A stretch of 21,005 nucleotides of DNA from NCBI GenBank assembly GCA_046582565.1, contig JAYGED010000309.1, positions 1 to 21,005 on the forward strand. The letters are read 5' to 3'. Positions 7,325 to 15,072 of the stretch are shown piece by piece. Source of the stretch: JAYGED01 sp046582565 (GTDB lineage: Bacteria; Pseudomonadota; Alphaproteobacteria; JAAXGF01). The notes under the pieces are model-generated. The model saw only the letters and a list, made by a program, of their open reading frames with translations. It had not been told where the DNA came from and made no database searches. The position numbers were made by a program, and so were the translations under genes. Position 1 is the first letter of the stretch; each line of letters starts with the position of its first letter.

Positions 7325-8281
7325 ATGAGCCTTTCCGTCGCCATTCAGATGGACCCCATCGAGCCTGTCGATATCGATGCGGACAGCAGCTTCGCCCTGG
7401 CCCTGGAAGCCGAAGCGCGCGGCCATAAATTATACCATTACCGGCCGCGCGATCTGTCCTTCGCCACTGATATGTCCAAACAAGGGGGCCGCATCAGCGC
7501 CTTCGCGCGATCCCTCAGCGTGCGCCGGGTTAAGGGCGATCATTTCACCCTGGGGCCGCGTGAGGCCATCGACCTTGGGGATATGGACGTGGTGCTGCTG
7601 CGCCAGGACCCGCCGTTCGACATGAGCTATATCACCACCACCCATCTGCTTGAGCGCATCCATCCCGAAACCCTGGTGGTCAACGACCCGGCCCATGTGC
7701 GCAACGCGCCGGAGAAGCTGTTCGTCGCCGATTTCGGCAATCTGATGCCGCCCACCCTGATCACCTCGGATGCGGCCCTGATCGCCGATTTCCGAGCCGA
7801 ATACGGCCATATCATCCTCAAACCCCTGTACGGCAACGGCGGTGCCGGGGTGATCCATCTCAGCCCCGATGACGACAATCTCTCCTCCCTGCTCGAGATG
7901 TTCGCCGACGCCTATCGCGAGCCGATCATCATCCAGCGCTATCTCGCCGAGGTGCGCGCCGGCGACAAGCGCATAATCTTGATCGACGGCGAGGCCGCGG
8001 GCGCCATCAATCGGGTGCCGGCGGACGGCGAGGCCCGCGCCAACATGCATGTGGGCGCAACGCCGCTTAAAATCGAGCTGTCGAAGCGCGACCACGAGAT
8101 CTGCGAGGCCATCGGCCCGGAACTGAAAGCGCGCGGCATGATCTTCGTCGGCATCGACGTGATCGGCGACTACCTCACCGAAATCAACGTCACCTCGCCC
8201 ACCGGCATCCAGGAAATCAGCCGCTACGACGGCACCAACCTGGCCGGGCAAATCTGGGATGCGATTGAGGGCAAGCTGTAG
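7325..8281 (+). CDS. gshB: Glutathione synthetase
   Basis: GshB ligates gamma-glutamylcysteine and glycine using ATP to make glutathione in the cytoplasm. The 318-residue length is typical of the proteobacterial enzyme. Visible motifs are 'IQMDPIEPVDIDADSSFAL' near the N-terminus, 'LLRQDPPFDMSYITTT' (91-106), 'NDPAHVRNAPEKLF', the glycine-rich ATP-grasp loop 'ILKPLYGNGGAGVIHL' (164-179), 'IIQRYLAEVRAGDKRIIL', and the C-terminal 'EINVTSPTGIQEI' (287-299). The ATG at 7325 has no good Shine-Dalgarno site; an ATG 14 bases upstream is out of frame. It lies 38 bases after the BON lipoprotein gene and could be cotranscribed. The GFA-family gene at 9891-10325 belongs to a family with glutathione-dependent members, but the two are not in one operon. 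Confidence 0.96.
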   Translation: MSLSVAIQMDPIEPVDIDADSSFALALEAEARGHKLYHYRPRDLSFATDMSKQGGRISAFARSLSVRRVKGDHFTLGPREAIDLGDMDVVLLRQDPPFDMSYITTTHLLERIHPETLVVNDPAHVRNAPEKLFVADFGNLMPPTLITSDAALIADFRAEYGHIILKPLYGNGGAGVIHLSPDDDNLSSLLEMFADAYREPIIIQRYLAEVRAGDKRIILIDGEAAGAINRVPADGEARANMHVGATPLKIELSKRDHEICEAIGPELKARGMIFVGIDVIGDYLTEINVTSPTGIQEISRYDGTNLAGQIWDAIEGKL

Positions 8282-8348
8282 ACTAGCGTTCGCGCTCTCT
8301 CCCGGCCTACACTCTTGCCGATCATAACTCAGGGAGAACGCGGGCCTC

Positions 8349-9877
8349 ATGGTTGCCCATGTCAATACGGTCGCCTTTCACGGCATCGAGGCGCGCCCTG
8401 TGGATGTCCAGGTGCATATCGCCTCGGGCCTGCCGGCCTTTACCATGGTCGGCCTGCCCGACAAGGCGGTGGCGGAATCCCGCGAGCGGGTGCGCGCCGC
8501 CCTGGGCGCCCTGGGCCTGGCCCTGCCGCCCAAGCGCATCACGGTTAATCTCGCGCCCGCCGTTCTGCTCAAGGAAGGCAGCCATTTCGACCTGCCCATA
8601 GCACTCGGCCTGTTGATCGCCATGGGGGTGACGCAGCCCGAAGCGGTGGCCGGCTTCACCGTGCTCGGCGAGCTCGGCCTCGACGGCGCCCTGTTGCCGG
8701 TCTCCGGGGTGCTGCCCGCCACCATCGCCGCGGCGGCGGATGAGCGCGGCGTGATCTGTCCGGCGGCGAACGGCGGCGAGGCGGCCTGGGCCGATGGACC
8801 CGAGGTGCTGGCGCCCGACAATCTTCTCGTCCTGGTCAATCACTTCAAGGGCAACCAGCTGCTCACCCAGCCGGCGCCGTCCCTCGCCGAGGACATCGCC
8901 GCCTATCCCGACCTCGCCGACATCAAGGGCCAGTAGACCGCCAAGCGGGCCCTGGAGGTGGCCGCGGCGGGCGGTCATAACCTGCTGATGATCGGCCCCC
9001 GCCGGGATCGGGCAAATCCCTCCTCGCCCAGCGCCTCGCCGGTCTGCTGCCGGCGCTGGAGCCCTCCGAAATCCTCGAGGTCAGCATGATCCGCAGCATC
9101 GCCGGCGATCTGGCGGGCGGCGGCCTGACCCGCAGGCGGCCGTTTCGCGACCCGCATCATTCGGCTTCTCTCGCGGCCATGGTCGGCGGCGGCCGGGCCG
9201 CCAAGCCCGGCGAGATCAGCCTGGCCCATCTCGGGGTGCTGTTCCTCGACGAGCTGCCGGAATTCCAGCGCCAGACCATAGAAGCCCTGCGCCAGCCCAT
9301 CGAGACCGGCCATACCATGGTGGCCCGGGTCAACGCCCATGTGGATTATCCGTCGCGCGTCCAGCTCGTCGCCGCCATGAACCCCTGCCGCTGCGGCTAT
9401 CTGGATGACCCTTCGCGGGCCTGCTCGCGCGCCCCGAAATGCGCCCGCGACTATCAATCGAAGATTTCAGGCCCCATGTTCGACCGCATCGATCTTCATG
9501 TGGAGGTCCCCGAGGTGGCCTCCGCCGACCTGGCCCTGCCGCCCCCCGCCGAGAACAGCGCAACGGTGGCTGCGCGGGTGGCGGCGGCGCGCCGCATCCA
9601 GGCTAAGCGCTACGACGGCGAGAGCGACGCGCAAGGCCGCCCGGTCCGCATCAACGCCGTCGCCGACTGCAAGCTGCTGGAGCGCGTCGCCACCCCCGAC
9701 GAAGCCGGCGCCGCCCTGCTCACCCAGGCCGCCGAGCAGATGCGCCTCTCAGCCCGCGGCTATCACCGGGCGCTAAAGGTCGCCCGCACCCTGGCCGACC
9801 TGGAAGCCAGCGAAGGCATCACCCGCATCCACATCGCGGAGGCGCTGAGTTATCGGCGGATACATTTGTGGGCGTGA
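8349..9877 (+). pseudogene. comM: comM, YifB-family AAA+ helicase, disrupted by a stop codon and a frameshift
   Basis: ComM is a hexameric AAA+ helicase that promotes branch migration during natural transformation. The gene starts at the ATG at 8349 (AGGGAGAA about 10 bases upstream) with 'HGIEARPVDVQVHIASGLPA', the normal N-terminal S5-like domain. The conserved 'DIKGQ-E-TAKRALEVAAAGGHN' is interrupted by TAG at 8934-8936, one base from GAG. About 60 bases on, the Walker A loop shifts frame: the run of five C at 8996-9000 should have six to read 'GPPPGSGKSLLA'. Beyond that point everything is intact in the new frame: 'RRRPFRDPHHSASLAAMVGG', Walker B 'LGVLFLDELPEF', 'VAAMNPCRCGY' and the normal C-terminal 'RIHIAEALSYRRIHLW'. 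TAG is an ordinary stop elsewhere in the window (gshB, hslU), so recoding is unlikely. No complete ComM can be made from this sequence. Confidence 0.93.
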
Positions 9878-9890
9878 GAGGGGGGGGGCT

Positions 9891-10325
9891 CTAATCTGAC
9901 ACTATTGCTCGATCATAGCTCGCAAACATTGGCAGAGCATCATCGATTTCATAGTAATCAGCTTTCTCATCGACAAAGATATGCTTGGCAAGCTTAAGGC
10001 CATCCGTCTTATTCAGACTGCCTACGCTGATGTACACCTCATCCCCACCATCGTCCCAAAATAGCGATGAGCCGCACTCGGCACAGAAGCCTCGCTCCGC
10101 AAAACTCGATGAGCGATACCACTTCAGACCCCGTACTTCCGTTAACGAGAAATCTTTGCGTTTGAGGTGCGTGGTGACCGAATAATGACCGCTTTGTCTG
10201 CGGCATTGGCTACAGTGGCAAGCATGTGGGTCGCTCAACGAACCCCGTATCTCATAGCGCACAGCGCCACATAAACATTGGCCGGAAATTGTATTTTTGT
10301 GATCATTCATGTCATGGATAAACAT
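9891..10325 (-). CDS. GFA/CENP-V family zinc-binding protein
   Basis: The 144-residue product has all seven zinc-ligand type cysteines of the glutathione-dependent formaldehyde-activating (GFA) family: 'CLCGAVRYEI' (Cys17, Cys19), 'HACHCSQCRRQSGHY' (Cys36, 38, 41) and 'GFCAECGSSLFW' (Cys81, 84). Family members include S-hydroxymethylglutathione synthase, but most are uncharacterised, so the substrate is unknown. An open frame runs much further upstream, but that part is antisense to the oxidoreductase reading and is not coding. The real start is the ATG at 10325 or the one at 10310. Neither has a clear ribosome binding site. A hand count over 9901-10320 gives about 49% GC, against roughly 65-70% in the neighbours. 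This suggests recent acquisition. It starts 8 bases after the oxidoreductase stop. Confidence 0.9.
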   Translation of the reverse strand: MFIHDMNDHKNTISGQCLCGAVRYEIRGSLSDPHACHCSQCRRQSGHYSVTTHLKRKDFSLTEVRGLKWYRSSSFAERGFCAECGSSLFWDDGGDEVYISVGSLNKTDGLKLAKHIFVDEKADYYEIDDALPMFASYDRAIVSD

Positions 10326-10333
10326 TCGGCGGA

Positions 10334-11389
10334 TTATGCTTGGGGGAGGGTGAGCACGATCTTCCCGACGTGCTTCTTCTCTAGAAACGCGGTCTGGGCG
10401 TCCTTGATCTGCTCTAGGGGGTAGGTCTTGGCGACCAGGGGGGCTATGCGGGACTGCTCTATGTGGTCGATCAGGCTGGGGAAAACTTTGGGCGCCAGGA
10501 TCGTGCAGCCAAATAGGCTGAGGTCTTTCAGGTAAAGCGTGCGCACGTCGAGTTCGACCAGGGGGCCGCCGATGGCGCCGGCCACGGCGTAGCGCCCGCC
10601 GGCGCGGAGCACGTCGAGGAGCTCGGGCCATTGCGGGCCGGCCACCAGGTCGATCACCACATCGATGCTGTCGCGCCCGAGGGCGTCCACCAGGCTGTCG
10701 TCTCGCGCCACGGTCTGCTCGGCCCCGAGGCTGCGTAGGGCCTCCGCCTTGGCGGGGCCGGTCACGGCGACGACGGTAGCACCCCGGGCCCGGGCGAGCT
10801 GCACCGCGGCGGAGCCGACGCCGCCCGACGCACCGGTGACGAGAACCCGATCGCTCGCTTGCGTGTTGGATCGGGCGAGCATGTTTTCCGCCGTCGAATA
10901 GGAGCAGGGAAACGAGGCAAGCTCGGTATCGCTGAGCGCGCTCTCGATGGCGTAGGCGTGCCGCGCCGCGACCACAGTGTATTCGGCAAAGCCGCCGTCG
11001 CACTCCGAGCCCAGGAACCAGGGCTGCGCCAGTTCCAGGCCGTCGGCTTCTAGGAGACAGGTCTCGATCAGCACCCGCTCGCCGAGGCGGTCCCGGCTCA
11101 CATCCTCACCGACCGCGACGATGCGCCCGCAGACATCGATCCCCTGAATGCGCGGAAACCGCAGGGGCGCGCCGGCCCAACTGGCGTCTTCATCGCCGCC
11201 GCCGGCCTTCGAATACCAGCCTATGCGGGTGTTGATGTCGGTATTGTTGACCCCCGCCGCGGCGACGCGAATAAGCACGTCGCGCGGGGACGGCCGGGGC
11301 ACGGGGATGTCGTCGCGCAGCTCCAGCTTATCCAGGCCGCCGTGGCCGGTGAGCTGGACGCCGCGCATGGTTTCGGGTAGCTCAGGCAT
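10334..11389 (-). CDS. MDR-superfamily alcohol dehydrogenase / quinone oxidoreductase-like protein
   Basis: The 351-residue protein has a GroES-like N-terminal domain ('DVLIRVAAAGVNNTDINTR', 37-55; 'IQGIDVCGRIVAVGEDV', 81-97). This is followed by a Rossmann domain with 'VLVTGASGGVGSAAVQLARA' (182-201) for NAD(P)H. The 'NNTDINTR' segment and the lack of a four-Cys structural zinc lobe suggest a zinc-independent quinone oxidoreductase type rather than a classical zinc alcohol dehydrogenase. The substrate cannot be predicted. It lies 29 bases after the cyclophilin gene on the same strand; a short GC-rich hairpin (GGGGC-4-GCCCC, 11399-11412) occupies the gap. No strong ribosome binding site precedes the ATG. 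Confidence 0.88.
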   Translation of the reverse strand: MPELPETMRGVQLTGHGGLDKLELRDDIPVPRPSPRDVLIRVAAAGVNNTDINTRIGWYSKAGGGDEDASWAGAPLRFPRIQGIDVCGRIVAVGEDVSRDRLGERVLIETCLLEADGLELAQPWFLGSECDGGFAEYTVVAARHAYAIESALSDTELASFPCSYSTAENMLARSNTQASDRVLVTGASGGVGSAAVQLARARGATVVAVTGPAKAEALRSLGAEQTVARDDSLVDALGRDSIDVVIDLVAGPQWPELLDVLRAGGRYAVAGAIGGPLVELDVRTLYLKDLSLFGCTILAPKVFPSLIDHIEQSRIAPLVAKTYPLEQIKDAQTAFLEKKHVGKIVLTLPQA

Positions 11390-11418
11390 AGCGAGCCTGG
11401 GGCAGGCGCCCCGCCCCC

Positions 11419-11967
11419 CTATTCCTCGACGTCGGCGGCCACCTTCATGCTGACGATGCTGTCGGGCTCGTAGACGGAGCCGTTGTTGGTGCTGGAGCCC
11501 TTCTTGATCTCGTCGACATGCTCCATGCCTTCGGTGACCCGGCCCCAGACGGTGTATTGGCCATCCAGGAAGAAGGAGTCCTTGAGCACGATGAAGAATT
11601 GCGAATCGGCGCTGTTGGGGCTTTGCGCGCGGGCCATGGAGACGGCGCCGCGGACATGCTTCTCGGCGCTGAATTCGGCGTTGATGTTCTGGCCCGAACC
11701 GCCGGTGCCGTTGCCCTTGGGATCGCCGGTCTGGGCCATGAAGCCGTCGATCACGCGATGAAATTTGAGGCCGTCGTAGAAGCCCTCGCGGGCCAGCTCC
11801 TTGATGCGCGCCACATGGTTGGGCGCCAACTCGGGCAGCAGTTCGATGACCACACGGCCGTCTTTGAGTTCGAGATAAAGCATGTTTTCTGGTTCCCCGG
11901 CTTGGGTGAGAGTGGAGGATGCGGCGAAGGCAAAAAGCCCGGCCGCTACCATCAGGATTTTGTTCAT
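11419..11967 (-). CDS. Secreted cyclophilin-type peptidyl-prolyl cis-trans isomerase
   Basis: The 182-residue product carries a Sec signal peptide (hydrophobic residues 4-18), with likely cleavage after 'TQA' at residue 23, so it should act in the periplasm on folding envelope proteins. The cyclophilin core is complete: 'FYDGLKFHRVIDGFMAQTGD' (63-82), 'GTGGSGQNINAEF', 'GAVSMARAQSPNSADSQFFI' (107-126) and 'LDGQYTVWGRVTEGM'. The catalytic Arg of 'FHRV' and the 'SQFFI' strand are present. The usual hydrophobic Trp or His near the C-terminus, which controls cyclosporin sensitivity, is not evident, as is common in bacterial forms. AGGA lies about 11 bases before the ATG. It follows the HIT gene by 12 bases and is probably in the same transcript. 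Confidence 0.95.
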   Translation of the reverse strand: MNKILMVAAGLFAFAASSTLTQAGEPENMLYLELKDGRVVIELLPELAPNHVARIKELAREGFYDGLKFHRVIDGFMAQTGDPKGNGTGGSGQNINAEFSAEKHVRGAVSMARAQSPNSADSQFFIVLKDSFFLDGQYTVWGRVTEGMEHVDEIKKGSSTNNGSVYEPDSIVSMKVAADVEE

Positions 11968-11979
11968 AGCTTGCTTGTC

Positions 11980-12363
11980 CTACTTATGAAGCGGCTTGAT
12001 CATCCGGCCGAGCGGCTGGCCGGCTAAGATATGGATATGCAGATGGGGCACTTCCTGGTTGGCGTGCTCGCCGTTGTTGACCAGGATGCGGTAGCCCGCC
12101 TCGGTCAAACCGTTCTCGGCGGCGATCCGCCCCACCGCGCGCATCAGGGCGGTAATCTCGGCGTCGCTGGCCTTGCCTGTGAAATCATCCATCGAGACAT
12201 AGGCGCCCTTGGGGATGACCAGAATATGCACCGCCGTCTGCGGGTTGACGTCGTGGAAGGCGAGCACATGCTCGTCCTCGAACACCTTGTCGCAGGGAAT
12301 CTCCCCGCGCAGGATGCGGGCGAAGATGTTGCCTTCATCATAGGTAACGGCGTCAGAGGCCAT
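11980..12363 (-). CDS. HIT family (HINT-like) purine nucleoside phosphoramidase
   Basis: This 127-residue histidine-triad protein has 'NIFARILRGEIPCDKVFEDE' near the start (12-31), 'VLAFHDVNPQTAVHILVIPK', and the catalytic triad motif 'VPHLHIHILAGQPLG' with His107, His109 and His111. HINT proteins hydrolyse AMP-lysine and aminoacyl-AMP type phosphoramidates; the physiological role is unclear. I chose the ATG at 12363 because GAGG lies about 8 bases upstream and it gives the normal family length. The open frame upstream of it has no family similarity and overlaps the next gene. Its start overlaps the 3' end of the DUF2628-like gene by 11 bases, implying coupling. Confidence 0.93.
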   Translation of the reverse strand: MASDAVTYDEGNIFARILRGEIPCDKVFEDEHVLAFHDVNPQTAVHILVIPKGAYVSMDDFTGKASDAEITALMRAVGRIAAENGLTEAGYRILVNNGEHANQEVPHLHIHILAGQPLGRMIKPLHK

Positions 12364-12739
12364 GGCCGGCCTCAACAGCGCGGCTGAAATAGCGCCGCTC
12401 GGCGGCGCCTTCGCTATCCGCCGACACGATACCGGCCAGGCGGTAGCCGCGCCGCGACAAGAACCAGCGCCGCCAATCGTTGGAGGTGACGCCGACCAGG
12501 GCCGCGAAGCCGGCTTGGACGACCATGGCGCTGATCGCATCAAGGCCGCTGAAAGCCACGGTGGCGCTGAGCGCCAGGGCAGCCATGAGCAGGATAGCCG
12601 CCCAATCCCACAGCCCGTGATAGACCGCCCAGAAAACGTTGAACGCCGCCGCCGACCAGGAAAAGCCTTCAGCGATGATCACAGCACCTCGGTCGTCGGC
12701 GACCGACAGGGGATCGATATGGACGGTATAGATGCGCAT
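12353..12739 (-). CDS. DUF2628-like small membrane protein
   Basis: The 128-residue product starts 'MRIYTVHIDPLS'. It has a mid-region of hydrophobic helices ('FNVFWAVYHGLWDWAAILLM', about 31-50, then 51-66, with a third around 69-83), ending in 'SNDWRRWFLSRRGYRLAGIV'. The aromatic/Arg 'NDxRRWxLxRRGYR' signature after the last helix is typical of alphaproteobacterial DUF2628 proteins, whose function is unknown. The ATG at 12739 gives the family-like N-terminus; the open frame upstream of it is not protein-like. No clear ribosome binding site was seen. It is the first gene of a minus-strand run (HIT, cyclophilin, oxidoreductase, GFA) and diverges from hslVU. Confidence 0.75.
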   Translation of the reverse strand: MRIYTVHIDPLSVADDRGAVIIAEGFSWSAAAFNVFWAVYHGLWDWAAILLMAALALSATVAFSGLDAISAMVVQAGFAALVGVTSNDWRRWFLSRRGYRLAGIVSADSEGAAERRYFSRAVEAGHGL

Positions 12740-12807
12740 CCGAACTGGGCTCAAAGAATACGGGGTTAGGGTTTTAGCAGGCAGACGCAGGATTCGCCAG
12801 CCGCTTC

Positions 12808-12839
12808 CTTGACGAGTGGGGGCCTTGACGAGCGGGGGC
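12808..12839 (+). repeat. 16-bp tandem repeat, two copies, duplicating a promoter -35 element
   Basis: CTTGACGAGTGGGGGC (12808-12823) is followed directly by CTTGACGAGCGGGGGC (12824-12839), with one mismatch. Each copy starts with CTTGAC, a good -35 for sigma32 or sigma70. Confidence 0.9.
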
Positions 12840-12851
12840 GATCCCCCACAT
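12824..12851 (+). promoter_or_regulatory. Putative heat-shock (sigma32/RpoH-type) promoter of hslVU
   Basis: CTTGAC (12824-12829) and CCCCACAT (12844-12851) are 14 bases apart. This fits the sigma32 pattern CTTGAA, 11-16 bases, CCCCATnT, with one mismatch in the -10 box. hslVU is a known RpoH target in proteobacteria. A start site near 12858 would give a leader of about 55 bases. Confidence 0.55.
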
Positions 12852-12859
12852 GTTTGGTG

Positions 12860-12878
12860 GCGCCCCGCGATGGGGCGC
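12860..12878 (+). promoter_or_regulatory. GC-rich stem-loop at the expected 5' end of hslVU mRNA
   Basis: GCGCCCC-GCGAT-GGGGCGC forms a perfect 7-bp stem with a 5-base loop. It begins within a few bases of the start site expected from the sigma32-like promoter and ends 35 bases before the hslV ATG. A 5'-terminal stem-loop could protect the mRNA from decay. It is not followed by a U-tract, so a terminator is unlikely. Confidence 0.5.
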
Positions 12879-12913
12879 TCAAACAACCCCCCGCAAGACT
12901 CTACGGAAATCAT

Positions 12914-13489
12914 ATGTCGGAAAATAATCCCAACGCCTGGCATGGCACCACCATCCTCTGTGTGCGCAAGGGCGGCCGGGTGGTCATCGCCGGCGACGGA
13001 CAGGTCAGCATGGGCGGCACCGTGGTCAAGGCCAACGCCAACAAGATCCGCCGCCTCGGCGACGGCGCCATTATCGCCGGGTTCGCCGGCGCCACCGCCG
13101 ACGCCTTCACCCTGTTCGAGCGCCTCGAAGGCAAGCTTGAGCGCCACCCCGGCCAGCTCACCCGCGCCTGTGTGGAGCTTGCCAAGGACTGGCGCACGGA
13201 TCGCTATCTGCGCCGCCTGGAGGCCCTGATGGCGGTTGCGGACCGCTCGGTCTCTTTGCTGTTGTCAGGCACCGGCGATGTGCTGGAGCCCGACGACGGT
13301 ATCCTGGCCATCGGCTCGGGCGGCAATTTCGCCCTGTCGGCGGCCCGCGCCCTGATCGAGAGAGACGATCTCGACGCCGAGGCCATCGCCCGCAAGGCCA
13401 TGGAAATCGCCGCCGGCATCTGCGTCTACACCAACGGACACGTCACTCTGGAATCTATCGACGACGCCGAGGAGCCCGCCGCGCAATGA
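12914..13489 (+). CDS. hslV: HslV (ClpQ), peptidase subunit of the HslVU protease
   Basis: HslV is an N-terminal-threonine protease that forms a double hexamer capped by the HslU ATPase in the cytoplasm. The 191-residue precursor reads 'MSENNPNAWHGTTILCVRKG'. Processing after Gly11 would expose the catalytic Thr12. Family motifs follow: 'VVIAGDGQVSMGGTVVKANA', 'KIRRLGDGAIIAGFAGATAD', 'LAKDWRTDRYLRRLEA' and 'AIGSGGNFALSAARAL'. The ATG at 12914 is preceded by GGAA; the open frame upstream is leader and promoter DNA. Its end overlaps the hslU start (ATGA), so the two subunits are coupled. Confidence 0.97.
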   Translation: MSENNPNAWHGTTILCVRKGGRVVIAGDGQVSMGGTVVKANANKIRRLGDGAIIAGFAGATADAFTLFERLEGKLERHPGQLTRACVELAKDWRTDRYLRRLEALMAVADRSVSLLLSGTGDVLEPDDGILAIGSGGNFALSAARALIERDDLDAEAIARKAMEIAAGICVYTNGHVTLESIDDAEEPAAQ

Positions 13490-14796
13490 CCTCATTCAGC
13501 CCGCGCGAGATCGTCTCCGAACTGGATCGCTACATCATCGGCCAGGACGACGCCAAGCGCGCCGTCGCCATTGCGCTGCGCAATCGCTGGCGGCGTCAGG
13601 AGCTCACCGGCGCCATGCGCGAGGAGGTGCTGCCCAAGAACATCCTGATGATCGGCCCGACCGGCGTCGGCAAGACCGAGATTGCCCGCCGTCTGGCGCG
13701 GCTGGCGCATGCCCCTTTCATCAAGGTCGAGGCGACGAAATTCACCGAGGTCGGCTATGTCGGGCGCGATGTAGAGCAGATCATCCGCGATCTCGTCGAG
13801 GTCGCCGTCACCATGACCCGCGACCGCATGCGCAAGGAGGTCGCCAGCCGGGCCGAAATGGCCGCCGAGGAGCGCGTTCTCGACGCCCTGGTCGGCCAAT
13901 CGGCGAGCATCGATACGCGGGCCAAGTTCCGCAAGATGCTGCGCCAGGGCGAGCTCAACGACAAGGAAATCGATATCGAGGTGGCCGACACATCGGGTGG
14001 CGGCATGCCGACCCTGGATATCCCCGGCATGCCCGGCTCGCAGCTCGGCATGATCAATCTCAACGATATGCTGGGCAAGGCGCTGGGGCCGCGCACCACA
14101 ACCAAGCACATGACCGTCGAGCGCAGCCACGAGGTGCTGATCGCCGAGGAGAGCGACAAGCTGCTCGACCAGGACAGCGTCATCGACGCCGCCATCGATG
14201 CGGTCGAGCAGAACGGCATCGTCTTCCTCGACGAGATCGATAAAATTTGCGCCCGCCACGACCGGGCCGGCGCCGACGTCAGCCGCGAGGGGGTGCAGCG
14301 CGACCTGCTGCCGCTCATCGAGGGCACCAACGTCGCCACCAAGCACGGCACGGTGAAGACCGATCACATCCTGTTCATCGCCTCGGGCGCCTTCCATCTC
14401 GCCAAGCCCGCCGACCTGCTGCCCGAACTGCAGGGCCGGCTGCCCATCCGGGTAGAGCTCAAGGCCCTGACCCGCGGTGACTTCAAGCGCATCCTCACCG
14501 AGCCCGAGTTCAGCCTGATCAAGCAGTATGTCGCCCTGATGGGCACCGAGGAGGTGATTCTCGACTTCACCGACGAGGCGGTCGACGAAATCGCCGGCCT
14601 CGCCGCCGAGGTGAATTCAGCGGTCGAGAACATCGGCGCGCGCCGGCTCCATACGGTGATGGAAAAGCTGCTCGAGGAGATCAGCTTCACCGCCACCGAC
14701 CGCGGCGGCACAACCATCGTCATCGACCGCGATTACGTAGAAGATAACGTCGCCGAACTGGCGAGGAACGCCGATCTGTCGAAGTTTATTCTGTAG
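13486..14796 (+). CDS. hslU: HslU (ClpY), AAA+ unfoldase subunit of the HslVU protease
   Basis: HslU is the hexameric ATPase that unfolds substrates and threads them into HslV. At 436 residues it has standard length. Walker A is 'GPTGVGKT' (57-64), and the pore motif 'GYVGRD' follows the strand 'IKVEATKFTEV'. The intermediate I-domain spans roughly residues 108-230 and includes 'GGGMPTLDIPGMPGSQLGMI'. Walker B is 'GIVFLDEIDKI', sensor-type 'FIASGAFHLAKPADLLPELQ' follows, then 'ARRLHTVMEKLLEEI'. The C-terminal 'SKFIL' tail is the peptide that docks into HslV. Nothing appears damaged. It converges with the small minus-strand gene ending 47 bases downstream, and no clear terminator was seen. Confidence 0.98.
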   Translation: MTSFSPREIVSELDRYIIGQDDAKRAVAIALRNRWRRQELTGAMREEVLPKNILMIGPTGVGKTEIARRLARLAHAPFIKVEATKFTEVGYVGRDVEQIIRDLVEVAVTMTRDRMRKEVASRAEMAAEERVLDALVGQSASIDTRAKFRKMLRQGELNDKEIDIEVADTSGGGMPTLDIPGMPGSQLGMINLNDMLGKALGPRTTTKHMTVERSHEVLIAEESDKLLDQDSVIDAAIDAVEQNGIVFLDEIDKICARHDRAGADVSREGVQRDLLPLIEGTNVATKHGTVKTDHILFIASGAFHLAKPADLLPELQGRLPIRVELKALTRGDFKRILTEPEFSLIKQYVALMGTEEVILDFTDEAVDEIAGLAAEVNSAVENIGARRLHTVMEKLLEEISFTATDRGGTTIVIDRDYVEDNVAELARNADLSKFIL

Positions 14797-14843
14797 GGCT
14801 CACACCGAACCAAGCGTGAAGCAGGATGGCGGAAGGGCTCGAC

Positions 14844-15050
14844 TTACGGCGTCTGCACAACCGATAGCCGCCTCTGAGGAACGAGAGAGTCGACCGAGGC
14901 GCGCCTGTCTTCTGTTTCACGACGTTCGCAGCTAAACCTACGCGACACTAGGTGGGAGCGATTACTGCTCCGGCGATCATCGGCGTGGGAACGTCGCTGT
15001 TGAGTACGCCTATCGCCCTGTTGGCTACGCTGTTCGCTGAAATCAACCAT
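14844..15050 (-). CDS. Small arginine-rich protein of unknown function (68 aa)
   Basis: I do not recognise this product. The ATG at 15050 has AGGGAG 7 bases upstream, one of the better ribosome binding sites in the window; an in-frame GTG at 15086 is less likely. The protein starts 'MVDFSEQRSQQGDRRTQQ' and has 16 Arg in 68 residues. Seven Arg-Arg pairs fall at residues 14, 19, 26, 37, 43, 49 and 60, mostly 5-7 apart, among Ser, Gln and Asp. It is very hydrophilic, with no membrane segment and one Cys (41). The repeated 'DRR' spacing resembles linker-like tails in some alphaproteobacterial regulators. A nucleic-acid or partner-binding role is possible but unproven. It lies downstream of the cyclase gene behind a hairpin. 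Confidence 0.5.
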   Translation of the reverse strand: MVDFSEQRSQQGDRRTQQRRSHADDRRSSNRSHLVSRRFSCERRETEDRRASVDSLVPQRRLSVVQTP

Positions 15051-15072
15051 CAAAAACTCCCTAAGGCCCGGC

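Noticed and set aside
7430..8365. 311-codon minus-strand open frame over gshB
   Set aside because: It is a shadow of gshB, whose plus-strand motifs are unambiguous. The same reasoning removes the long antisense frames over hemW (2383-3393), rdgB (1724-2437) and hslU (13492-14397).
8934..8936. Recoding of the in-frame TAG in comM (readthrough or reassigned amber codon)
   Set aside because: TAG serves as a normal stop for gshB, hslU and the HIT gene, and a separate frameshift follows in comM, so decay or sequence error is simpler.
9891..11003. One 370-residue protein joining the GFA frame to upstream sequence
   Set aside because: The upstream part lies inside the oxidoreductase gene in another frame and is Arg/Pro-rich shadow sequence. 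The GFA protein starts at 10325 or 10310.
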